Shown: positions 14,848-20,682 of the stretch, one piece after another
Position numbering within the stretch: the stretch's first letter is position 1
Layout: each line of letters starts with the position of its first letter
Assembly: GCA_964534765.1 (NCBI GenBank)
Contig: CAZHRJ010000043.1
Span: forward strand, 1 to 20,682
DNA length: 20,682 nt
Source: CAZHRJ01 sp964534765
GTDB taxonomy: Bacteria; Lindowbacteria; 2-12-FULL-62-27
Reading direction: 5' to 3'
Notes under the pieces: model-generated
The model's input: only the letters and a program-made list of their open reading frames with translations
Told to the model about the DNA's origin: nothing
The model's database searches: none
Program-made: the position numbers and the translations under genes

Positions 14848-16077
14848 GTGAAACCTCCTCTCCCGCGCCGACTACGGCCTCTGGTCTGGAATGACTTCGT
14901 CGGGCAAAAACCCCTCCTTGCGCCTCATACCTCCCTCATGCGGGCACTTGATCGCGGAAGGCTCCCACCGCTCATCCTCCACGGCCCTCCCGGATGCGGT
15001 AAAACGGCTCTCGCTTTCCTCCTCGCAGATCGGCTGAAGGCCGATCTCCGCGTCCTGTCCGGAACGTCCCTGTCGGTGGCGGATCTCCGGGATGCGCTGA
15101 AGGAAAGCGTTCCCGCGAACCGGGACAAACCCGCGGATTCACTCTTCGACTCCCCAATCCCGTCGCCCGCCAGGCCCATTTTTTTGTTCCTTGACGAAAT
15201 CCACAGGCTGGCTAAAAATCAACAGGAAGTCCTTCTCCCGGCGCTCGAAGAAGGCGGCTTCTATTTCGCCGCCGCTACCACCGAAAATCCGAATTTCGTC
15301 CTCGCCAAGGGTCTCGTCTCCCGGTCGCTCCTTCTCCGATTCGAGCCTCTCGATATCGGCGACCTGTCCCTCATCCTTGATCGCGGCATGGATCAACTCA
15401 AACTCGAATCCCACATCATCATCGATCTGCCCACGGCCGTCCGCGCCCGCCTCCTGCGGCTCGCCGCGGGAGATGCTCGCCGGCTCCTCAACGCGCTCGA
15501 ATTACTGTCGTTTCAGGGATCGACCCGCGTTGCCGTCACTGACGACATGATCGATGCTCTCCCGGCTCTCTCGGTCCGATACGACCGCGCGGGGGACGAT
15601 CACTACGACGTCATCTCGGCTTTCATCAAAAGTATGCGCGGCGGCGCCTGCGACGCCACTCTCTACTGGCTTGCCAGGATGATCGCCGCCGGCGAGGACC
15701 CGCGATTTATCGCCCGGCGGATCGTGATCTGCGCCGCGGAAGACGTCGGCCTGGCCAATCCTCTCGCGCTCGTCGTGGCTCAGGCCGCTTTCGATTCGGT
15801 CGAAAAAATTGGTTTACCGGAAGCACGGATTCCTCTGGCGCAGGCCGCCCTCTACGTGGCCCGATCACCAAAATCCAACAGCGCTTACGAAGGCATCAAC
15901 GCGGCTATGGAGCAGGTCGAAAAAGGCACGATACTCGAAGTCCCCATCCATCTCCGGGGAGATCCCTATACGGCCGAGGGATACCTTTATCCCCACACAC
16001 ATCCCGATGAGGCCAAATCCCAGTCGTATCTGCCGGCGCCGCTCAAATTGTTTAACCCCAAATCCACTGACAAATGA
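14848..16077 (+). CDS. rarA: Replication-associated recombination protein A (RarA/MgsA AAA+ ATPase)
   Basis: This 409-residue protein is a RarA/MgsA/WRNIP1-type clamp-loader-like AAA+ ATPase that acts at stalled replication forks. Motifs: WNDFVGQKPLL, Walker A GPPGCGKT (46-53), Walker B LFLDEIHR (Asp116, Glu117), sensor-1-like ATTENPNF, arginine-finger-like LVSRSLLLRF, then the family C-terminus YDVISAFIKSMRGG, ALYWLARMIAAGEDPRFIARRIVICAAEDVGLANP and YVARSPKSNSAYEGINAA. It is slightly shorter than typical members, with a minimal N-terminus, and carries a Pro/Ser-rich insertion (about 90-110) before Walker B. GTG 14848 is the only suitable start; no strong Shine-Dalgarno site is visible. Its stop overlaps the CHAD gene start by ATGA, putting it at the head of the polyphosphate-linked cluster. 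Confidence 0.93.
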   Translation: MKPPLPRRLRPLVWNDFVGQKPLLAPHTSLMRALDRGRLPPLILHGPPGCGKTALAFLLADRLKADLRVLSGTSLSVADLRDALKESVPANRDKPADSLFDSPIPSPARPIFLFLDEIHRLAKNQQEVLLPALEEGGFYFAAATTENPNFVLAKGLVSRSLLLRFEPLDIGDLSLILDRGMDQLKLESHIIIDLPTAVRARLLRLAAGDARRLLNALELLSFQGSTRVAVTDDMIDALPALSVRYDRAGDDHYDVISAFIKSMRGGACDATLYWLARMIAAGEDPRFIARRIVICAAEDVGLANPLALVVAQAAFDSVEKIGLPEARIPLAQAALYVARSPKSNSAYEGINAAMEQVEKGTILEVPIHLRGDPYTAEGYLYPHTHPDEAKSQSYLPAPLKLFNPKSTDK

Positions 16078-16934
16078 CAACAGCGGGTTCCTCCCTGTTC
16101 CACCATCTGTGGCTGCAATCACGGAATCTGGCCCGCCGAATCCCTCTCCATTTTCCGGGCGCGCGTCTCGCAAAAGATCCGGAACACATCCACCAGATCA
16201 GGGTATCCAGCCGCAGGCTCCGCGTCGCGCTGGCTTTGCTCGATGATCTCGCTTCGCAATCCGATCGCCCGCTTCTCGCCCGATATGCGAACGCCGTCCG
16301 GCATCTGGCAAAATCACTCGGCCTTCCCAGGGAACTCGACATCGCACTCTGGTTTCTCTCGGACTCGGACAGTCCCCTGCCATCGGATATGCGGTCCCTC
16401 TGCCGGCCCGCTCTTTTTTGCATCCTGCGGTCTTGGATGCGCGCCGAACGCGGCCGCTTTCGCCGCCTTCTGGTCCCCCGGCAATTCGACTGGCCCCTGC
16501 ATCGACTCCGCGATCGACCGGCACGCCGGCGGGATACCATTTCGGCCCTCCGTATGGTAAACAGGCGGCTTCGCCAGGCGGAAAAACGCCGGCGCCGGGT
16601 CTTGTTGAATGTTCCCAGCGTCCGGCGCTTGCACGATCTTCGCATCGCCTTGAAAAAAACCCGGTATGCCGCCGAACTGCTGCTGCCGTTTCTCAACCGG
16701 ACATGGAATCGGCGGATCAAGCGCCTCAAATCGATTCAGGCGCGTCTGGGCAGGATCCACGATGACGATGTGACTGTGAAGCTCTTCCGCCGGGCCTGCC
16801 GCCGCGGGCGGCGCGAGCGGGCCATTTCGGCGCGGCAGCGCGGCGCGGTTTCGGCCGCGTGTCGAAAAATTAAGGCGGATTTGATCGAGCAGAAAGAGAA
16901 GTTGAGCCATGACATCCAGGACGCCCTCTCTTAA
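16074..16934 (+). CDS. CHAD-domain protein, probable polyphosphate binder
   Basis: The 286-residue, very Arg-rich helical protein fits the CHAD family (conserved histidine alpha-helical domain). Duplicated signature helices are visible: HIHQIRVSSRRLRVALALLDD near residue 40 and LHDLRIALKKTRYAAELLLPFL near 186, followed by LKSIQARLGRIHDDDV. CHAD proteins bind polyphosphate through basic pockets and associate with polyphosphate granules. The C-terminal stretch RRACRRGRRERAISARQRG adds further positive charge. The gene overlaps rarA by ATGA and the next kinase gene by 26 nt. A two-domain polyphosphate kinase 2 lies three genes downstream, which strengthens the polyphosphate reading. Confidence 0.85.
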   Translation: MTTAGSSLFHHLWLQSRNLARRIPLHFPGARLAKDPEHIHQIRVSSRRLRVALALLDDLASQSDRPLLARYANAVRHLAKSLGLPRELDIALWFLSDSDSPLPSDMRSLCRPALFCILRSWMRAERGRFRRLLVPRQFDWPLHRLRDRPARRRDTISALRMVNRRLRQAEKRRRRVLLNVPSVRRLHDLRIALKKTRYAAELLLPFLNRTWNRRIKRLKSIQARLGRIHDDDVTVKLFRRACRRGRRERAISARQRGAVSAACRKIKADLIEQKEKLSHDIQDALS

Positions 16935-17640
16935 AAATCCCGACTCGCCCGTTCGCGCGGCGCTCCGGGAACGGCCTGTCGAAGGCAAATTGATCGCCGT
17001 CGAAGGACTGGACGGAAGCGGCAAATCGACTCAACTCTATCTGCTCAAACGCTGGCTCGAAATGCAGCACCTCAAGGTGTTTTTCACTGAATGGAATTCA
17101 TCCATCATCGTTAAAAATATCACCAGCAAGGCTAAAAAATTGAAACTCCTCACTCCCACGACGTTCAGCCTCATTCACTGCACTGACTTCGCCGACCGAT
17201 ACGAACGCCAGATCCTGCCGCTTCTGCGCGCGGGATACTTGGTCCTCTGCGACCGGTATATCTATACGGCTTTCGCCCGCGACATCACTCGGGGCTGTGA
17301 TCCGGGCTGGGTCACCCGGCTCTACCGGTTCGCCATTCCACCCGATATCACCTTCTTTTTCAAAACACCTCTCCAGGTCGCCCTCGCACGCATTCTCGAC
17401 GGCCGCCCGAACCTGAAATATCACGAGGCCGGAATGGATCTGAGCCTCTCGGCCGATATCTACGAAAGTTTTAAAATCTTCCAGGGCCGCATCCTTGACC
17501 AGTATCTGCGGATGGTCAAACCCTATGCCTTCACGGCCATCGACGCGCGACGGAGTATCGAGGAACAGCAAAAAGAGGTCAGAAAAATCGTGTCGGAAAA
17601 AATCGATCTGCCCGCGTTCAAATGGAAGGTCAAACGATGA
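16909..17640 (+). CDS. Thymidylate-kinase-like protein, copy 1 (intact P-loop)
   Basis: This 243-residue protein belongs to the thymidylate kinase-like P-loop fold: IAVEGLDGSGKST (P-loop 33-40) and LCDRYIYTAFARD (DRY 115-117). Canonical dTMP kinase would carry a lid/base-recognition pattern, whereas here the C-terminal half reads LNLKYHEAGMDLSLSADIYESF-like, which is shared with its neighbour. The substrate is therefore open: dTMP, another NMP, or a non-nucleotide substrate. The start codon at 16909 lies inside the CHAD gene (26-nt overlap) with only a weak purine-rich site upstream; the stop overlaps the start of copy 2 by ATGA. Tight coupling suggests the two copies act together. Confidence 0.8.
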   Translation: MTSRTPSLKNPDSPVRAALRERPVEGKLIAVEGLDGSGKSTQLYLLKRWLEMQHLKVFFTEWNSSIIVKNITSKAKKLKLLTPTTFSLIHCTDFADRYERQILPLLRAGYLVLCDRYIYTAFARDITRGCDPGWVTRLYRFAIPPDITFFFKTPLQVALARILDGRPNLKYHEAGMDLSLSADIYESFKIFQGRILDQYLRMVKPYAFTAIDARRSIEEQQKEVRKIVSEKIDLPAFKWKVKR

Positions 17641-18347
17641 AACGCCGCGCCGCAGACTCCGCCAAACGCTTTTACGGCAAGGGCCTGCCTGACGTGAATC
17701 CGGAAAGCTTGAAGGGCAAGTTGATCGTCATCGAAGGTCCGGACGGTTCGGGCCGGTCGACCCAGGTTGAGTTCATCAAGGCATGGCTTGAGTCCCGCGG
17801 CCATGCCATCGTCGACGTCGGGCTGAAACGGTCCAATCTCGTCAGCAAACAGCTCAGCCAAATCCTCCAGGGAAATGTCCTCAATCCCGTCACTCTCTCA
17901 CTCTTCTACGCCACCGATTTCGCTGACCAGCTTGAAAATATTATCGTCCCCGCCCTCAAAGCCGGGTTCATGGTTCTGGCCGACCGATATATCTACACCC
18001 TGATGGCCCGGGATATCGTCCGCGGCGCGGACCGGCCATGGGTCGAGTCCATTTACGGCATGGCGGTTGTGCCCGACGTCGTCTTTTATCTTAAAATCAA
18101 TCCCAAACCCCTCGTCGAACGCAACTTCCTCAAAAACGCCACGCTCAATTACTGGGAATCCGGCATGGACCTCGGCCTCTCCCGCGACATGTTTGACAGT
18201 TTCATCCGGTATCAGAGACTGATTCAGGCCGAATTCATGCGTATGCATGCCATTTACGGTTTTAATATCGTCGACGCCAACCGGTCCGCACGGCGCGTCT
18301 CACTTGAGCTTCAAGCCAAAATCGAAAACTTGTTGCCTCAGTCCTGA
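17637..18347 (+). CDS. Thymidylate-kinase-like protein, copy 2 (P-loop Lys replaced by Arg)
   Basis: The 236-residue paralogue of the preceding protein shares VIEGPDGSGRST (34-42), VLADRYIYTLMARDI and LNYWESGMDLGLSRDMFDSF. The P-loop lysine is Arg (codon CGG), a change that usually weakens or abolishes phosphate transfer, so this may be a regulatory or pseudokinase partner of copy 1. Alternatively the Arg form is a working variant within this subfamily. ATG 17637 was preferred to ATG 17622 because of the ATGA overlap with copy 1 and GGAAGG about 8 nt upstream. The two copies share order of motifs and length, consistent with tandem duplication followed by divergence. Confidence 0.8.
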   Translation: MKRRAADSAKRFYGKGLPDVNPESLKGKLIVIEGPDGSGRSTQVEFIKAWLESRGHAIVDVGLKRSNLVSKQLSQILQGNVLNPVTLSLFYATDFADQLENIIVPALKAGFMVLADRYIYTLMARDIVRGADRPWVESIYGMAVVPDVVFYLKINPKPLVERNFLKNATLNYWESGMDLGLSRDMFDSFIRYQRLIQAEFMRMHAIYGFNIVDANRSARRVSLELQAKIENLLPQS

Positions 18348-18352
18348 CACTG

Positions 18353-18359
18353 AAAGGAG
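18353..18359 (+). promoter_or_regulatory. Strong Shine-Dalgarno site for ppk2
   Basis: AAAGGAG lies 6 nt before ATG 18366. It is the best plus-strand ribosome site in the window and suggests that the polyphosphate kinase is translated more strongly than its overlapping upstream neighbours. Confidence 0.75.
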
Positions 18360-18365
18360 TCCAAC

Positions 18366-19865
18366 ATGCTCGATAAAATCGATCTCGACCAGGAAATGGA
18401 TAAACAAAAATTCCATGAGTCATTCCCCAAACTTCAGTTCGAACTTGGCACGCTCCAGCGCCAGGTCGTCGATAATAAAATTCCGGTCCTCATCGTCTTC
18501 GAAGGATGGGAAGCGGCCGGCAAGGGGACGACCATCGGCACGCTTGTCCGCAGACTCGATCCGCGCGGGGTGCAGGTTCATCATGTGAAAGCGCCCAACG
18601 AGGAAGAGGCGCTGCGGCCGTTTCTCTGGCGCTTCTGGCTCCGGCTGCCCGCGCGGGGGGACATCGCCATTTTCGATCGCAGCTGGTACGGCCGTGTTCT
18701 CGTCGAGCGGGTCGACAAGCTCGCCAAACGCAGGGAGTGGTCGGCCGCGTACGACGAAATCAATGAGTTTGAGCGCCAGCTCTCTGACGACGGCGCGGTC
18801 ATCATCAAGTTCTGGCTTCACATCAGCAAAAAAGAACAAAAACAGCGTTTTAATCGCTTCCTCAAAGACCCTTTCCGCGGATGGAAAATCACCAAAACCG
18901 ACTGGCGGCATCACAAGCGATATGGCGAGTTTCTGGAGGCCGCGGAGGACATGATGAAAAAAACAAGCACGCCCCACGCGCCGTGGACGATTGTCGAATC
19001 GCACGACAAGCGCTTTTCCGCCTGCAAAGTCGTCCGGACGGTCATTGACGCGATCAAATCGGCGGTGGCCAAACGCGCAAAAAAAGCGGCCAGACTGCAG
19101 GCCAAACCTCAGGCGGCCGCGCCGGACGGCGAAGGTTCCGGAAGCCAAAAACCGACGCTCCTGTCGAAAATTGAACTCAAGGGAAAAACCCTGACCAAGG
19201 AACAGTATTCGGCCAAAGTCGACGATCTTCAGGAGAAGTTGGTCGAATATGAGTATCGCATGTATCAAAAACGTCTCCCGGCCATCGTTCTCTACGAGGG
19301 CTGGGACGCGGCGGGCAAGGGAGGCAACATCAAGCGGTTGGTCGAAAAACTCGATCCGCGCGGATATTCGGTTATCCCGATCGCCGCGCCGAAGGGTGAC
19401 GAGGCGGTGCGGCATTATCTCTGGCGGTTCTGGCGGCATCTGCCCAAGGCGGGGCATCTGACAATTTTTGACCGGACGTGGTATGGGCGGGTCATGGTGG
19501 AGAGGATTGAGGGATTCTGCGCCGAAGAGGACTGGCGGCGCGCCTATGACGAGATCAACGAGTTCGAGCGGCAGCTGGCTGGATTTGGCATGGTGATAGT
19601 CAAGTTCTGGATTCACATCGACGCCGATGAACAACTCCGGCGATTCAAGGAACGGGAGTCCACGGATTTCAAACGCTGGAAGTTGACCGACGAGGACTGG
19701 AGAAACCGCGAAAAGTGGCCTCTCTATGAACGGGCCGTGTCGGATCTGATCGAAAAAACCGGCACCCGGGATGCTCCCTGGACGGTCATCGAGGGCAACT
19801 GCAAGTACTGGGCGCGCATCAAGGCACTCGATACGTTGTGCAACGCACTCAAATCCAAATTGTGA
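18366..19865 (+). CDS. Two-domain polyphosphate kinase 2 (polyphosphate:AMP phosphotransferase type)
   Basis: The 499-residue length and tandem PPK2 domains match class II PPK2 (Pap) enzymes, which phosphorylate AMP to ADP with polyphosphate. Domain 1 has Walker A EGWEAAGKG (46-54) and DRSWYGRVLVERV (104 on); domain 2 has EGWDAAGKG (311-319) and DRTWYGRVMVERI (369 on). Both carry the LWRFW lid-proximal motif. Thus both domains look catalytically complete at the P-loop. A Lys/Ala-rich linker of about 50 residues (roughly 232-285) separates them. The 3' half (from about 19280) shifts from C-ending to G-ending codons compared with the 5' half. With the CHAD protein and NMP-kinase-like genes upstream it suggests a polyphosphate-driven nucleotide-phosphorylation cluster. 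Strict class assignment needs phylogeny. Confidence 0.92.
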   Translation: MLDKIDLDQEMDKQKFHESFPKLQFELGTLQRQVVDNKIPVLIVFEGWEAAGKGTTIGTLVRRLDPRGVQVHHVKAPNEEEALRPFLWRFWLRLPARGDIAIFDRSWYGRVLVERVDKLAKRREWSAAYDEINEFERQLSDDGAVIIKFWLHISKKEQKQRFNRFLKDPFRGWKITKTDWRHHKRYGEFLEAAEDMMKKTSTPHAPWTIVESHDKRFSACKVVRTVIDAIKSAVAKRAKKAARLQAKPQAAAPDGEGSGSQKPTLLSKIELKGKTLTKEQYSAKVDDLQEKLVEYEYRMYQKRLPAIVLYEGWDAAGKGGNIKRLVEKLDPRGYSVIPIAAPKGDEAVRHYLWRFWRHLPKAGHLTIFDRTWYGRVMVERIEGFCAEEDWRRAYDEINEFERQLAGFGMVIVKFWIHIDADEQLRRFKERESTDFKRWKLTDEDWRNREKWPLYERAVSDLIEKTGTRDAPWTVIEGNCKYWARIKALDTLCNALKSKL

Positions 19866-19881
19866 CTTCGGTTCCGGACCC

Positions 19882-20454
19882 GTGAATATTTGTCTGATCG
19901 GCGTTCGCGGCGTCGGCAAGACCAAAACCGCCCGACGGCTGGCCATTCTCCTTCGAAGACCGGTCCTCAGCACCGATGCCTTGGTTTCCTATGAATGTGA
20001 CGGGAAATCGGTCGCGGCCATCATCCGCCAAAAAGGCGGCGGGCCGGCGGCGTGGCGGTTTTTCAGAAACATCGAATTTGTGGTCTTGAAAAAAATCTCC
20101 AAAATGAAGGATGTCATCCTTGATTGTGGCGGCGGAATCGTGGTCGATCTCGACTCCCGGGGCCGGGAAAAATTCAGCGCACGCAAGGTCCGGATCCTTA
20201 GAAAAAACGCCGTCGTGGTTTGGCTGAAAGCCGATCCGGCCCGGCTCCATAAAAAAATCATCGAAGACCCCCGCCGGCCCATGCTCAGCGCGTCCGATGA
20301 TCCCGTTGCCATCATGCGCCGCCGGTCCCCCTTCTACGCCCGCGCCGCCCACGTGGTCATCCCCATCGCCGCCGGCCTTAGACCCCTCCGCCCCAAACCC
20401 CTGGCCAAACGCCTCCTGAGGATCCTTTCCCCCCGCCTGAATCATCAGAACTAG
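19882..20454 (+). CDS. aroK: Shikimate-kinase-like protein
   Basis: This 190-residue P-loop kinase resembles shikimate kinase, which uses ATP to phosphorylate shikimate in chorismate synthesis. Motifs: P-loop GVRGVGKT (7-14), STDALVSYECDGKSVAAII, WRFFRNIE (the FR-x-x-E substrate-binding segment), the DCGGGIVV glycine triad, RRPML in the lid and RRRSPFYARAA (substrate Arg). The first Asp of the usual Asp-x-Asp pair is Ser, so Mg coordination may differ. GTG 19882 begins directly at the first beta strand, 16 nt after the ppk2 stop, with no clear Shine-Dalgarno site; an earlier ATG at 19771 would add a 37-residue extension overlapping ppk2. The Lys/Arg-rich C-terminus is longer than I expect. 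Another small-molecule kinase of the same fold is possible. Confidence 0.75.
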   Translation: MNICLIGVRGVGKTKTARRLAILLRRPVLSTDALVSYECDGKSVAAIIRQKGGGPAAWRFFRNIEFVVLKKISKMKDVILDCGGGIVVDLDSRGREKFSARKVRILRKNAVVVWLKADPARLHKKIIEDPRRPMLSASDDPVAIMRRRSPFYARAAHVVIPIAAGLRPLRPKPLAKRLLRILSPRLNHQN

Positions 20455-20455
20455 G

Positions 20456-20536
20456 ATTTGTGATTGGTGAGTCATGATTTTTGATTTATGATTGTTTCAA
20501 TAACAAATGGAAAATAACAAATCACCAATCACAAAT
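20456..20536. repeat. Perfect 15-bp inverted repeat downstream of aroK
   Basis: ATTTGTGATTGGTGA (20456-20470) and TCACCAATCACAAAT (20522-20536) are perfect reverse complements around a 51-base AT-rich loop that contains further TGATT-type short repeats. It begins one base after the aroK stop codon. The form fits a miniature inverted-repeat element or a dispersed intergenic repeat; no U-run makes it a standard terminator. Confidence 0.75.
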
Positions 20537-20572
20537 TGATCTTTCTCCAACCCCCGTCCACCCCTATCATTC

Positions 20573-20611
20573 CTCCGCGTCAGCTCTGCGTCATCTCTGC
20601 GCCTCTGCGGT
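20573..20611. repeat. Degenerate CTCTGCGTC-type tandem array
   Basis: Four imperfect units follow each other: CTCCGCGTCAG, CTCTGCGTCAT, CTCTGCGC and CTCTGCGGT. Similar strings appear between genes in many environmental bacterial genomes as far as I recall, but I cannot check this here. No coding role is visible. Confidence 0.55.
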
Positions 20612-20645
20612 CAGGTTTTCTCAGGTTTACCTGAATAATACCTGA
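20611..20645. repeat. Nested AGGT/ACCT palindromes
   Basis: TCAGGT occurs at 20611-20616 and 20621-20626, and ACCTGA at 20629-20634 and 20640-20645, so an inner pair (2-nt gap) is nested inside an outer pair. It can form a cruciform or a bipartite binding site. Function unknown. Confidence 0.45.
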
Positions 20646-20682
20646 AAAATCCAGTTTCCCCTCGATAACCGGCCTTTGCACA

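Larger units (their letters stand above)
20455..20682. other. Repeat-rich non-coding end of the window
   Basis: This 228-base tail has no gene. It holds a large inverted repeat, a degenerate short tandem array and nested palindromes, described separately. The first 80 bases are markedly AT-rich. Confidence 0.7.

Noticed and set aside
19771..19881. Upstream ATG start for the shikimate-kinase-like gene
   Set aside because: The extra 37 residues overlap the conserved end of ppk2 in another frame, and the kinase fold begins exactly at GTG 19882.
18420..19973. A 517-codon open frame antisense to ppk2, and similar long antisense frames at 6322-7596 and 933-1787
   Set aside because: They lie opposite genes with clear family motifs, lack recognisable domains, and are explained by GC-rich codon usage that removes stops on the opposite strand.

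Overview
The window is about 20.7 kb of GC-rich bacterial DNA. It encodes signal-peptide proteins, an outer-membrane barrel and a LolA-fold lipid carrier, so the source is a diderm (Gram-negative-type) bacterium. Many proteins are divergent, and none lets me name a phylum. The layout suggests an uncultivated or poorly studied lineage, but that is inference.

Region 1 (1-5732, minus strand) is one four-gene operon read right to left. A near-consensus promoter overlaps a 26-bp palindrome. It is followed by a winged-helix/GHKL-ATPase protein, an 87-residue STAS-like (DUF4325-type) protein, an AddB-like nuclease and an AddA-like helicase that runs off the left edge. Start and stop codons overlap (ATGA) at two of the three junctions. 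The helicase and nuclease genes carry a dispersed palindromic repeat, a 48-bp (16-codon) unit inserted in frame at least twice plus a third edge copy, and a variant with a different palindrome in addB. I rate this repeat and the regulator-plus-nuclease operon as the most interesting signals here.

Region 2 (about 5717-6194) has no confident gene, only a possible minus-strand remnant.

Region 3 (6195-13701, plus strand) holds a small uncharacterised helical protein, a divergent 1-deoxyxylulose-5-phosphate synthase (dxs), a LolA-fold lipid/lipoprotein carrier, an RND/MMPL exporter with a fused cyclic-nucleotide-binding domain, and a DUF1302-like outer-membrane barrel. Together they look like an isoprenoid precursor enzyme coupled to an inner-to-outer membrane lipid export route.

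Region 4 (14089-20454, plus strand) starts with a tandem thioredoxin-fold protein lacking both CXXC motifs. It continues with a tightly packed set: rarA, a CHAD-domain protein, two adjacent thymidylate-kinase-like proteins (the second with Arg for the P-loop Lys), a two-domain polyphosphate kinase 2 and a shikimate-kinase-like protein. CHAD and PPK2 both point to polyphosphate.

Region 5 (20455-20682) is non-coding and repeat-rich: a 15-bp perfect inverted repeat, a degenerate CTCTGCG-type tandem array and nested AGGT/ACCT palindromes. I see no tRNA, rRNA, CRISPR array, intact transposase or attachment site.
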